This document shows, piece by piece, positions 51,945 to 61,164 of a stretch of 64,000 bases of DNA. The DNA comes from Bacteroidota bacterium (GTDB lineage Bacteria; Bacteroidota; Bacteroidia; Palsa-965): the NCBI GenBank assembly GCA_006218065.1, contig VBWE01000012.1:11616-75615 (forward strand). The letters run 5' to 3'. The notes beneath the pieces are model-generated. The model had not been told where the DNA came from. It saw nothing but the letters and a program-made list of their open reading frames with translations, and searched no databases. Made by a program: the position numbers and the translations under genes. How positions within the stretch are numbered: the first letter of the stretch is position 1; each line of letters opens with the position of its first letter.

Positions 51945-52877
51945 ATGTCATTCCACATTTACTCCTCCGTCGATTACGGCGCATTGCCCGAATACAGGGA
52001 AGACGGCTTCCTGAACGATCCGTTGCTTTACCGTCCGTCCGTTCCGTTACAGCATGCGGTGAACGTGGCGCTGAATCTCGGGAAACCCCTGCTGCTCACC
52101 GGCGAACCGGGAACAGGAAAAACACAGCTGGCCTGGAGCATCGCCCGCCGGCTCAACCTGGGCGATCCGCTCGTATTCAATACGCGAACGACGTCTGCCG
52201 CAGGCGATCTTTTTTACCGGTACAACGCCATCGGCCATTTCCAGTCGGCCCAGCAGAAACAAGGCCAGCTCAGCGACGACGAAGTGGAACGGCTTTTTAT
52301 CCGTTACCAGGCTTTGGGACAAGCCATCCGGAGCAATGCGCGGAAAGTGGTGCTGATCGACGAAATCGATAAAGCACCGCGCGACCTGTCGAACGATATC
52401 CTGAACGTACTCGAAGAAATGAGTTTCGAAGTTCCGGAGATCGGGAAAACCTACCGCTCTTCGCAGGAACTGCGGCCGGTGCTGGTGCTGACGAGTAATT
52501 CGGAAAAAAACCTCCCGGACGCTTTCCTGCGGCGCTGCGTGTACTTTCACATTCCGTTTCCCGGCGAAGAAGAACTCGAAGCCATCCTCACGGCCAAGAT
52601 CAAAGACCCGCTTTACACGCCCGATGTGATCCGCACCGCTGTCGTGCCGCATTTCATGAGCCTGCGCAAACTGCTGCAGCGGAAAAAACCCGGCACAGCC
52701 GAACTGCTGCACTGGATTGCCGTGCTCACCAAGCTCCGCCTCGACCCGATGGTGATCCGCAATCACACGCACCTGCACCCCGGCGACCGCGACATGCTGA
52801 TGATGACGTACCACGTGCTGGCGAAAAACGAACAGGACCTGGGACTGCTGCGCATGCAGCTCGGGTATCCTTTCTGA
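51945..52877 (+). CDS. MoxR/CoxD-like AAA+ ATPase
   Basis: The 310-residue protein has Walker A G-E-P-G-T-G-K-T at residues 53-60, Walker B V-V-L-I-D-E-I-D at 135-142, sensor-like S-N-S-E-K-N-L-P-D-A-F-L-R-R-C and the F-H-I-P-F-P end of the core. It lacks a membrane span. MoxR-type ATPases usually remodel protein complexes together with vWA-domain partners. The next gene, 37 bp downstream on the same strand, codes a membrane protein with a CoxE-like start, so they form a likely pair. Confidence 0.85.
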   Translation: MSFHIYSSVDYGALPEYREDGFLNDPLLYRPSVPLQHAVNVALNLGKPLLLTGEPGTGKTQLAWSIARRLNLGDPLVFNTRTTSAAGDLFYRYNAIGHFQSAQQKQGQLSDDEVERLFIRYQALGQAIRSNARKVVLIDEIDKAPRDLSNDILNVLEEMSFEVPEIGKTYRSSQELRPVLVLTSNSEKNLPDAFLRRCVYFHIPFPGEEELEAILTAKIKDPLYTPDVIRTAVVPHFMSLRKLLQRKKPGTAELLHWIAVLTKLRLDPMVIRNHTHLHPGDRDMLMMTYHVLAKNEQDLGLLRMQLGYPF

Positions 52878-52913
52878 TCAACTCATTCCTGATTTTTTCG
52901 CAGGGCATTTTCC

Positions 52914-55502
52914 ATGGATTTCAGCCAACATCCTGTTTATATCCCGCTCTCATCGCTGACCGAAGACCTGAAGGAAAACGGTTTCGTAATCGGCGTCGAT
53001 ACCTGGGAGAATGTATACAGGCTGTTGCGCAGCGCACCTTTTACCGCGCAGAAAACCGATACGGGAATTTTAAAAGCGAGCCTCTGCCCGCTCTTCGCGG
53101 TGAATGAAGAGCAGCAGGCGATCTTCTACCGGCTTTTCGACAAACACTTCGGCGTGTACGATCCGCGTTCGCCGCATTACGATGCGCAGCAAACCATGCC
53201 GGCTCCGCGGATGAGAAAAAACATCAGTAGGGAAGAACGTCGTCTCATCATCAACTATTCTTCGCTGGGCGTGGCGCTGCTTACGATTTTCTGGTTTGCA
53301 ATACGGCTCTGGTTTTACCATCACCCGATTTACCAGCCGGTTCGTTTTAATCCGCCCCGTATTCCTTCACTTCCGCAGGCGATGACGCCGGACCCGCCCG
53401 ACACCGCGCGCACCTTGCCCGTCATCCCGCAGGAACCGCCGCGTGAAAAACGGAAACTGAATTACTTATCCGTTTTTGATCCCGATCCTTCCTATTTTGA
53501 AATGAAGGACTTCTGGAAATACCGTTTCCGCATCCTGTTCGTGGAAGGCGGCCTGTGGATCGTGCTCGGCGGCTGTTCGGTGTGGATGATTGTATTACTC
53601 TACCGCCGCAAACGCCAGCGGCTGATCAAAGACCGGCAGGATAACCGCGACCCGCTTTCGTACTGGCCCATCCGTACGGAAGAACGGATACACGTGCAAC
53701 TGCCGCACGAATTTTTCCAGGCGGCGAACAGTTTGCGCCGTCGCCTGCATTTCAGTTCGCCGCAGCTGGACATGGAATCGACGGTGCTTGCCACGATCAT
53801 AGCCGGCGGAAGGCCGAGCCCGCGTTTCAGGCAGCGTTCGCGCCCGGCCGAGTACCTCGTCCTGCTTCCCGACGACAGCGCGTATTCCATGTTTACACAG
53901 TATTGTGAATTCGTTTTCGGCATGCTCGGGAAAACGGATATCGTGCTGCACCGGTATTTCTATTCGGGTCCGCCGGAATTGTTTTACGCGAACAAAGGCG
54001 AGAAACCGGTTACCGCGCAGACCCTGCTCTATCATCACGGCAATGCGCGCCTGCTGCTCGTGATGCATCCCGTGCAGGCGGAAATTTCCGCGGAAAATAT
54101 CTGCATGCAGTTCCGTCACTGGGACGACCGGGCGCTTTTATTTTCCACACCGGCGCAGCGGGGAACTCCGCAGGACAATATGCTGCGCGAAGATTTCCTG
54201 GTCTTTCCCGCTTCCGTGCAAAGTCTCGCCGCACTGGTCGATCAATGGGAACAGGGACTGGAGCAGGAAAATGAAACGCCCGAACCGCCGCAGCCTTTTA
54301 TCAGCCGTTTCTTTGAGCTGAAAAAACAACTGCACGATTATTTTGCGGCCTGCAATACCGGTTCGTCGCCCGATGATCTTTTGCAGTGGCTGGCGGCCTG
54401 CTGCCTTTATCCTGAACTGCACTGGGATCTCGTGCTGTTTACCGGGAAGCAGATCAAAACCACGGGCGCGCCGCTTTTGCGGCTGGAAAACCTGGAAGCG
54501 CTTTGCCGGATCAATTGGTTTGCTTCGGGAACTATTCCCGCCGAAGTGCGCGACAAATTAATTCACGACGAGTCGATTCTTCCCGCCGCAAAAAAAGATG
54601 AGATACTGAAAGCGATCACGGAACTGGTGGAGCAGAATATGCCGCAGGAGGAAACTTCGCTGGTTTACGATCGCCGCAAACTGCACCTGGCCCTGCTGGA
54701 TGCGCTGCTGGACGAATCGGAGAAAAGCCGCCGCAAACGCATGCGCGACCTGGTCCGCGCCGAAGAACAATCAGGCGAAGACGATGCGATGTCCATGCTC
54801 CTGCTCGAAAGACACATCTCCTCCCCGCTCGGCCGCGTGCTGGGCGAAAAGGCGCGGCAGAACCTGTACCGCGACGGAAAACCCTACAAAGGCTGGAAAA
54901 CAGTTTGGACGACGATGCTCATTGCCGTCGTCGCCACGGGTATTTTACTGCTGATCGATACTACCCCGGTAACCGGGAACCTCGAAGCGTACAACGGCAA
55001 AGCGTATTTTATCGACAATGCGGAAAAGCAGGCGACCTGGCAGAATCACAAGGCTTCGTTTTTTTACAACCCGTATTATCCCGGCGCCGGTTCGCATGCC
55101 GAGCCTTCGAGCTTAGAGCATAAACAGGCTTCCGCGCTGATCGACTCTTCGCTGGCGGCATCGCCCGGGCATCCTGTTGCGCGGTTCAACCGCTTCATCC
55201 GCGATTTCAATTACGAACTGATGCGGATCAACGATCTTGATTTTATTTCCGCCGGGAAAGGATTGAAAAACAAAGAAGCCGAACTGGAAACCATCGGGAA
55301 CCTGCTGCAGGCAGATTCCATCCGGGGCCGCGACAGTTTGATGCGTTATTACACGGAAGTAAAATCACATTACTGGTTTGCGCGCTGGATGATCGAATCC
55401 GCTGCGGGAAATACTGTTCCGGCGGAAGATGCGCTTAAAAAAACGGATACGGGGTTGCTGGATGAGGTAGAGAAATATTTATTGGAAAACCTTACCAGGT
55501 AG
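52914..55502 (+). CDS. CoxE-like membrane protein partner of the MoxR ATPase
   Basis: The 862-residue protein starts with about 80 residues that resemble the helical N-terminus of CoxE/vWA partners (G-F-V-I-G-V-D-T-W, then E-E-Q-Q-A-I-F-Y-R-L-F-D-K-H-F). Membrane spans lie near residues 115-137, 207-230 and 661-683. Between them is a domain with L-L-P-D-D-S-A-Y-S (about 317-325), possibly a decayed vWA metal site (D-x-S-x-S with the last Ser changed). The last 180 residues are periplasmic-looking helices. Function is unknown, but the pairing suggests an ATP-driven complex at the inner membrane. Confidence 0.7.
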   Translation: MDFSQHPVYIPLSSLTEDLKENGFVIGVDTWENVYRLLRSAPFTAQKTDTGILKASLCPLFAVNEEQQAIFYRLFDKHFGVYDPRSPHYDAQQTMPAPRMRKNISREERRLIINYSSLGVALLTIFWFAIRLWFYHHPIYQPVRFNPPRIPSLPQAMTPDPPDTARTLPVIPQEPPREKRKLNYLSVFDPDPSYFEMKDFWKYRFRILFVEGGLWIVLGGCSVWMIVLLYRRKRQRLIKDRQDNRDPLSYWPIRTEERIHVQLPHEFFQAANSLRRRLHFSSPQLDMESTVLATIIAGGRPSPRFRQRSRPAEYLVLLPDDSAYSMFTQYCEFVFGMLGKTDIVLHRYFYSGPPELFYANKGEKPVTAQTLLYHHGNARLLLVMHPVQAEISAENICMQFRHWDDRALLFSTPAQRGTPQDNMLREDFLVFPASVQSLAALVDQWEQGLEQENETPEPPQPFISRFFELKKQLHDYFAACNTGSSPDDLLQWLAACCLYPELHWDLVLFTGKQIKTTGAPLLRLENLEALCRINWFASGTIPAEVRDKLIHDESILPAAKKDEILKAITELVEQNMPQEETSLVYDRRKLHLALLDALLDESEKSRRKRMRDLVRAEEQSGEDDAMSMLLLERHISSPLGRVLGEKARQNLYRDGKPYKGWKTVWTTMLIAVVATGILLLIDTTPVTGNLEAYNGKAYFIDNAEKQATWQNHKASFFYNPYYPGAGSHAEPSSLEHKQASALIDSSLAASPGHPVARFNRFIRDFNYELMRINDLDFISAGKGLKNKEAELETIGNLLQADSIRGRDSLMRYYTEVKSHYWFARWMIESAAGNTVPAEDALKKTDTGLLDEVEKYLLENLTR

Positions 55503-55509
55503 TCGGTTT

Positions 55510-55536
55510 CTATCCGAAGCTGGCAGCTTCGGATAG
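55510..55536. terminator. Palindromic terminator between convergent genes
   Basis: Arms CTATCCGAAGCT and AGCTTCGGATAG pair perfectly and are followed by AAAAA. It shares its core with the hairpin at 48428-48456 and serves the ends of the CoxE-like and macro-domain genes. Confidence 0.7.
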
Positions 55537-55541
55537 AAAAA

Positions 55542-56060
55542 CTATAAACAAAATTCCCGGTAAATGCGTTTGTAATTTTCCATATCGGAATCGCTGAACT
55601 GCACGAGGTAAATTTTTTCCGGCAGTTTATTTACGGCGATGAACCTGCTGATTTCTTCCAGCGCAATTTTCGCGGCTTTTTCAAAAGGGAAACGGTACGC
55701 GCCGGTGCTGATGGCCGGGAAAGCGACCGACCGGCAATTATTTTCCGCAGCCAGTGCAAGACTCGCGCGGTAGCAGGAAGCAAGCTGCTCCGCTTCATTT
55801 TTACCGCCGCCGTACCAAACCGGTCCGACCGCGTGGATCACGAACTTCGCGGGCAATTTAAAACCCGGGGTGATTTTGGCCGAACCCGTTTCACATCCGC
55901 GCAGCGGGCGGCAGGCTTCTTTCAGTTCCGGGCCGGCAGCGCGGTGAATTGCACCGTCCACACCACCGCCGCCCATCAGCGAATTGTTCGCGGCGTTCAC
56001 GATGGCGTCCACGTTCAGCGTCGTGATGTCTGCTTTTACGAGTTCGATGCGCGGGTTCAT
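55542..56060 (-). CDS. Macro-domain O-acetyl-ADP-ribose deacetylase-like protein
   Basis: The 172-residue protein is a single macro domain of MacroD/YmdB type. The ADP-ribose-binding parts [21 protein letters not shown] (residues 20-40) and the G-P-V-W and [13 protein letters not shown] loops are intact. It should remove acetyl from O-acetyl-ADP-ribose or ADP-ribose from proteins in the cytoplasm. It overlaps the YdeI-like gene by four bases (ATGA), so they form an operon. Confidence 0.9.
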   Translation of the reverse strand: MNPRIELVKADITTLNVDAIVNAANNSLMGGGGVDGAIHRAAGPELKEACRPLRGCETGSAKITPGFKLPAKFVIHAVGPVWYGGGKNEAEQLASCYRASLALAAENNCRSVAFPAISTGAYRFPFEKAAKIALEEISRFIAVNKLPEKIYLVQFSDSDMENYKRIYREFCL

Positions 56061-56635
56061 TTCTTGTTATTTGTCAATGGTCCGATCCGTTTTCCATTTG
56101 CCGAATCGTTCAGCAATGTTTCCAGGCGTGATTTTTGAGTTTCTTCTCTTTTCGCGCTCACCACCCAGAAAATCGCACTACGCTGGTACCACGGCGCCTG
56201 TTTCGAAAAAAATGCCCAGGCTTTTTTATTCGCTTTTAATTTTTTCTCATACGCGGGCGGCAAAGTTGCGGGGTGGTTTTCGAAGGAATAGATGCCTGAT
56301 TTTTCGGGGTTCCGTTCTTCGTACACTTTCAAACCGGCGGGCGCCATTTTCCCGGCTTTTTTCAGTACTTCCACTTTCGCGATATTCACGTTACTCCAGA
56401 TGCTGTTTTTTCTTCGCGGTGTAAAACGGATGCAGTAACTTGTTTCATCCACGTTCCTGCGTATGCCGTCAATCCAGCCGAAACAGAGCGCTTCATCCAG
56501 CGCTTCGGGATATGTAATGCTTTTGATCCCGGAATCTTTTTTGTAAAAACCGACGATCAGTTCCGGTGCCTTGCCGTGATTTTTGGACAGCCAGCGGTGA
56601 AACGCATCCTGTGTTTTGAAAAACGTGATTTCCAT
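56057..56635 (-). CDS. YdeI/OmpD-associated-family protein
   Basis: The ATG at 56635 gives 192 residues. The family segments [28 protein letters not shown] and [16 protein letters not shown] are present. Members are small soluble proteins with no agreed biochemical function. It lies just before the macro-domain gene, with an ATGA overlap. Confidence 0.9.
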   Translation of the reverse strand: MEITFFKTQDAFHRWLSKNHGKAPELIVGFYKKDSGIKSITYPEALDEALCFGWIDGIRRNVDETSYCIRFTPRRKNSIWSNVNIAKVEVLKKAGKMAPAGLKVYEERNPEKSGIYSFENHPATLPPAYEKKLKANKKAWAFFSKQAPWYQRSAIFWVVSAKREETQKSRLETLLNDSANGKRIGPLTNNKK

Positions 56636-56787
56636 AGTCCCGCAAAGATACAGTGCTATCATTTCATTTATGATTCCGGGTGGATACATTTGGTGTCACT
56701 TTGTGCCTTGGCGTCTTGGTGGCAGGAGTTGTACAAGTCGCCACGAAGGCACGAAGAATCACAAAGAGTACTGTTGAACTGGTACTA

Positions 56788-57996
56788 TTATTTCTGCGGA
56801 TGCGTCGCTTTCTTATATCGGATACTGCTTTCCTTTTCCTTGTACACGCCTTTCTCATACGCATACGTGCATACGAGCGTAAAGCTGAACAGTTCTTCTT
56901 TCGCGGCAATTTTCCGCAGTTTCGGGTGAAACGTTTTCAGTTCTTCTTCTTCAAAATTATGCCGCCCGAAATCACCTTTCATCGTTGCAGTCAGTTTTCC
57001 AAAACCTTCGGGCGAGCATTGCGTGGTATCAAAACGGAATTCCGTATCCCATTCCGAAAAATCGACATTTCCGAAATCAGTGTCCGTTTTCAACAGCAGT
57101 TTGCAGCCGGATGAATCGACCGAGTAAAAGTGCACAGTGCCCCAGCTCGGTCCGCCCGCGCCGCTCAGCCAGTCGCGCATTTTCAAAAGCGTTTTTCCCG
57201 GGCCCGCCTGTACCAGTTCGGGCGACCGGAACCAGCCGAACTGCCCGAAACAACCGAGCAGGTGGTTGAAATGCAGCAAACGCCAGTTTTCGGATCCTTC
57301 CGCGAAAATAAAAACGCCGAGTATGCCGCAATGAAACCGCCCCGTGCGTATGAAAGTCATATCCGAAGAGGAAGAATTGATCGTCATCAAAAGCATCCGC
57401 CGGCCCGATGCGTCCCTGAAATACAGCGTATCGTCGAGGATGGATTCCACGCATTCTTTGTACGGAAGACTTGCAAATTCATCGTCAAACTTTCCCGGCA
57501 CACTGTCGCGCCGGAAATTATTGCTGGTCCATAAACTGCGCACGCTGATAGTTTTCCCCTTCTCTTTCTCCACGTAAATTCTCCCGCCGAGCAGCCTGCG
57601 CATGGCATACAGCGGATCGAAGGGCTTGGGGATCGTGAAGTTTTTGGCGGGTTTTCTTTTCAGCGGAAGAGGAAGCGCAGTGATATCGAGCCCGTCCTCA
57701 AACTCATAATAGGAAACAGTATCGTCGAGCAGTTTCTGCCATTCGCGTTCCGTTTCTTCCCGCCGCAGGGCCCGGGCTGTACTGTCGGCTTTGGATTTTG
57801 CCGCTGCGGCACGTTCCACCGCGGCAGTCAGCGAATCATAATAGCGATGCTTCGCAGCGACGGAATCTTCTTTTCGCTTCTTCGCCTCCTGCATTTTCTG
57901 CTCCCGGTAATAGCAGGAGTCGGAGCAGATCAGCGCGAAACCGAAGAAGAGGCATACAGCCAGCGTTGCATAAATTGGTCGTCTGCGGTCAGGCAT
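56788..57996 (-). CDS. Exported or membrane-anchored hypothetical protein
   Basis: The 402-residue protein has a signal or membrane anchor at residues 9-25. A Lys/Glu/Ala-rich coiled stretch follows at 33-90, then beta-rich segments (R-I-Y-V-E-K-E-K-G, G-I-L-G-V-F-I-F-A-E-G). No family was recognised. Its start lies within the end of the upstream peptidase-like gene, an overlap of 67 bp, so they are translated together. It probably acts in the periplasm. Confidence 0.7.
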   Translation of the reverse strand: MPDRRRPIYATLAVCLFFGFALICSDSCYYREQKMQEAKKRKEDSVAAKHRYYDSLTAAVERAAAAKSKADSTARALRREETEREWQKLLDDTVSYYEFEDGLDITALPLPLKRKPAKNFTIPKPFDPLYAMRRLLGGRIYVEKEKGKTISVRSLWTSNNFRRDSVPGKFDDEFASLPYKECVESILDDTLYFRDASGRRMLLMTINSSSSDMTFIRTGRFHCGILGVFIFAEGSENWRLLHFNHLLGCFGQFGWFRSPELVQAGPGKTLLKMRDWLSGAGGPSWGTVHFYSVDSSGCKLLLKTDTDFGNVDFSEWDTEFRFDTTQCSPEGFGKLTATMKGDFGRHNFEEEELKTFHPKLRKIAAKEELFSFTLVCTYAYEKGVYKEKESSIRYKKATHPQK

Positions 57997-58643
57997 CCTG
58001 CGACACGGTATTTGGATTTGGAAAGTACGATCGATTTGCGCGCGTTCTCCTTCACCACCGCCCAGGGCCAGCGCCCGCTCGAATGAATAAAGTAAACCTG
58101 CTTGTTTTCGCAGACCAGGAAACCGACATGGTTATCGAGACCGAGTACATACACCTGGTCTCCTTTTTTCTCAATCGCTTTTACAAAATCAGCCAGCGGA
58201 ATATTGCTGAACCGGCTGATGTTTTTCTCCGCGACCAGTTTTTTGATCATTTTCTCCGAAGCCATCTTCGCATAATTCACGCGCTGCACCGGAACGCCCA
58301 TATCGCGCAGCATGGTGGTTACAAAATAGCCGCAGGCGATGCTTCCTTTGCCGGGCGTTTGCGTGGTGCCGTTGAAATTCCAGCGCGTACCTTCCCAGTA
58401 ATTGAACAGGTTTTCCTGCACGCCTTTGCGCATGAGGGTGGCGGCTCTTTTTTCATCGCCTTTCATCGAACAGCTGTCCAGCGCTTTCCTGAATTCCAGG
58501 CAGGCCGCAGGATACTTCGAAGCAGGATAACACACCGTATGATAACCGGGCAGCGCAGCTTTCCAGGGAGAAAAAAGCAGGCTTACATACACAACGGACA
58601 GGATCAAAACGCAGCAGGCACAAAAACGAAGAAACCGTTTCAT
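57930..58643 (-). CDS. Putative exported cysteine peptidase-like protein
   Basis: The ATG at 58643 gives 237 residues with an N-terminal membrane anchor or signal (residues 7-24). A segment S-I-A-C-G-Y-F-V-T-T-M-L-R (Cys104) followed by D-N-H-V-G-F-L-V (His172) and F-I-H-S-S-G has the layout of an NlpC/P60 or papain-like Cys-His pair. The fold call rests on these motifs only. It overlaps the following 402-residue gene by 67 bp. A role in the envelope is likely, but the substrate is unknown. Confidence 0.65.
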   Translation of the reverse strand: MKRFLRFCACCVLILSVVYVSLLFSPWKAALPGYHTVCYPASKYPAACLEFRKALDSCSMKGDEKRAATLMRKGVQENLFNYWEGTRWNFNGTTQTPGKGSIACGYFVTTMLRDMGVPVQRVNYAKMASEKMIKKLVAEKNISRFSNIPLADFVKAIEKKGDQVYVLGLDNHVGFLVCENKQVYFIHSSGRWPWAVVKENARKSIVLSKSKYRVAGCLTADDQFMQRWLYASSSVSR

Positions 58644-58718
58644 ATACCGAAGATGGTTCCCCGGGAGCAATTTCCGCAGGGGCCTGTGATAAGTGTAGCG
58701 GGGAATTGAATAAGTGTT

Positions 58719-60827
58719 TTAATACTCCAGCACCAGCGCGCCTTGTTCCCGGATATTATGGAAGGGTATGTGACGTTCGCGGCAAAGCAGTTCCCAGTCC
58801 TGCGTTTTCTTTTTGCCGTTGCTTCCGTCGGCAGCCACCTGTTTCGGCTGGTAGATCCGGAGCAGCGAGTCGAGCGGGATGCGCGTGTTTTCCGTGAGCA
58901 GGAGCAGATCCACAGGCGAAATTTCCCCGGCGAGCAGCGATCTTTCTTTTCCCGCGATGTACAGCAAATGCCCGCGGAAGGAAAACAGCCCGGACTTTCG
59001 CGCAACGAAGGGTTCCGTAAATGCCGTATCCGATTCGAGGATATGCTGCGTCGTGTTTTTGATGCTGCACTGCGACTGGTACGGCTGAATATGATACGAC
59101 AAACCGTTTTCCTGCTGCAGGAAACTGCTGTCGGCGATTAAAACCTGCTGCCTGCCGCTGATAAAACCGAGTGCGGTGGATTTCTGCAGCGAATACACCA
59201 CCAACTGTTCGCGGCCGTTGTGCGAAAACGATTCCACGATGCCGAGCAGCAGGAATAAAATGGTGGCGGAAAGAATCAGCTGCAGGTGCAGTTTCTTTTT
59301 CTGCAGGAAGAAAAGCACGGTGAACAGGATCAGGATATAAAACAGCAGCAACTGCCAGCCGTTCCAGTTCCCGCTGCTCACCACCGCGCCGGGCAACTGT
59401 TCCGTAAACTGCACCGAACCGTTGAGCAGGCGGATCGATCCGTTCAGTATCCAGCCTATGGCGGTTGACAGGTAGGGAATGGCGGAAACCAAAAGCAAGC
59501 CCACGCCGGCATAAATCACCAGGGTGGAAAGCGGGATCACGAAAAGATTCGCGAGCAGGAAATACGTCGGGAACTGGTGAAAGTAATACAGGCCCATCGG
59601 GAAAGTGGCCAGCTGCGCGGCGATGGAAACGGACGTGATCGTCCACACCTGTTTCATCAGCCAGTTTTTTGGTTCGTACCAGTTGCTGATGAGCGGCTGC
59701 AGTCCCACGATCCCGGCAACAGCGACATACGACAATTGAAAACCGACATCGAAAACGAGGTACGGATCGATGAGCAGCAAAAGGAAAGCCGATGTCGCCA
59801 GCGTATTGAAAATATCCTGCCGCCGCTGCATGCTTTGCCCCACGATCACAAAACTGAACATGGTGGCCGAACGCAAAACTGAAGGCGAAAATCCCGTGAG
59901 CGCCGCATAACCCCAAAGCAGCAGTAAAAGCAAAATCGCTTTGATGATTCCGCCGCGCGGGAAACGGTCGAGGAATTTCAGCAGCAGGTTAAACACTACG
60001 TAAATAATCGCCACGTGCAAACCGGAAACCGAAAGTACGTGCAGCGCGCCGGATGCGGAATACGCGCGGATCAGTCCCGGGTCGATGCGGTCGTCGTCGC
60101 CGAGGATCAGCGCGGAAGCTACCGCAAGTTCCTGTCCGGCGATCCCGTGCGCTTCGAAAATACGAACGAGTTTTTGCCGGGTATCCAGCGCAGCCGCTTT
60201 CACCGGGTTCCCGCTCCCGGCTCCTGCCCGCTTCCACGCTGCGCTGTCGGCATAGCCCTGGTGATAAATACCGTGCATGGAGAGGTAATGCCGGTAATCG
60301 AACTCACCGGGATTTTTCGGCGCTTTTACAGGCTCCGGTTTTACGCGAAGAAAAATCACATCACCGTATTTCAGCTGCGCAGCCGCAGCATTTTTCTGCA
60401 CATAACAAAGCAGTTTTCCCGAAACGGGCTGCCAGGCGGAACTGTCGCGCAGCGTGACCGGTTCCAGAATAAGTTTTACGGACTTCTCTTTCAGGGCGGG
60501 CGCTTCCGAAACTTTCGCGAGAATCGTCACTTCCCGGTTTTCATATTTCCCGAAATAATTTTCGCTGAGATCGGGCGTGTGCAAACCTGCCATACAGAAT
60601 CCGCCGGCCAGCAGCGCCAGATGAATCAGCCAGCCGTCGAGCCCCGGCCTTTTGAGCAGGAACATGGGCTTCCGCAGGAAATAAATCAATCCCGCGCAGC
60701 ATAAAGCGACGAGGAACAAGGCGGGGATCAGCGGCAGGCGAACATGCAAAAGGATTGCCGCTACAATTCCCGCGACAAAAGGAATCAATAAACGCACCAC
60801 CGGGGCGCGGGCAAAAAAATTTTTCAT
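58719..60827 (-). CDS. ComEC/Rec2-family DNA-uptake channel protein
   Basis: The ATG at 60827 gives 702 residues. Two spans at the start, then a DUF4131-like beta domain (about residues 95-230), and the Competence domain with the usual segment Y-S-A-S-G-A-L-H-V-L-S-V-S-G-L-H-V-A (about 268-285) and about eight spans follow. The C-terminal part has no H-x-H-x-D-H zinc site, so the metallo-beta-lactamase-like domain seen in many ComEC proteins is missing or decayed. It should form the inner-membrane DNA channel for transformation. Confidence 0.9.
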   Translation of the reverse strand: MKNFFARAPVVRLLIPFVAGIVAAILLHVRLPLIPALFLVALCCAGLIYFLRKPMFLLKRPGLDGWLIHLALLAGGFCMAGLHTPDLSENYFGKYENREVTILAKVSEAPALKEKSVKLILEPVTLRDSSAWQPVSGKLLCYVQKNAAAAQLKYGDVIFLRVKPEPVKAPKNPGEFDYRHYLSMHGIYHQGYADSAAWKRAGAGSGNPVKAAALDTRQKLVRIFEAHGIAGQELAVASALILGDDDRIDPGLIRAYSASGALHVLSVSGLHVAIIYVVFNLLLKFLDRFPRGGIIKAILLLLLLWGYAALTGFSPSVLRSATMFSFVIVGQSMQRRQDIFNTLATSAFLLLLIDPYLVFDVGFQLSYVAVAGIVGLQPLISNWYEPKNWLMKQVWTITSVSIAAQLATFPMGLYYFHQFPTYFLLANLFVIPLSTLVIYAGVGLLLVSAIPYLSTAIGWILNGSIRLLNGSVQFTEQLPGAVVSSGNWNGWQLLLFYILILFTVLFFLQKKKLHLQLILSATILFLLLGIVESFSHNGREQLVVYSLQKSTALGFISGRQQVLIADSSFLQQENGLSYHIQPYQSQCSIKNTTQHILESDTAFTEPFVARKSGLFSFRGHLLYIAGKERSLLAGEISPVDLLLLTENTRIPLDSLLRIYQPKQVAADGSNGKKKTQDWELLCRERHIPFHNIREQGALVLEY

Positions 60828-60916
60828 CGCACTAAGAAGCAGCGCCAAAACTAACAGGCGAATGTCGTATTAGCCGGTAGCAAACGTTTGTTGTCGGGTA
60901 AAATGTGGTCCGGGGG

Positions 60917-61147
60917 ACTCACCCCCTGTCACCGGCTCTCCGGCTTTGTTGTTTGGATAAACGAAAGCCGGCTTTGCGACAAAGCCGCAAAGAGGGGGCA
61001 TGGAAACTGTTTGTTCGCGTCAAAGACGCGAACAAACAGAAGCCTGCCAACTTTTTATTTCCCCCTCTTTGCGGGCAGGTGATGCAAAAACAATATTTTG
61101 GAAATCCGGTGAAACCTGCCCGGAGAGAGGGGGCCAGGGGGTGAGTC
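60917..61147. repeat. Multi-hairpin intergenic block upstream of comEC
   Basis: Outer arms GACTCACCCCCTG (60917-60929) and CAGGGGGTGAGTC (61135-61147) enclose further pairs: CCGCAAAGAGGGGG with CCCCCTCTTTGCGG (about 60985 and 61061), and GTTTGTTCGCGTC with GACGCGAACAAAC (61009-61021 and 61025-61037). It fills nearly the whole gap between the comEC start and the folD end. Confidence 0.75.
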
Positions 61148-61164
61148 AAGGACCTGCGACTTTT

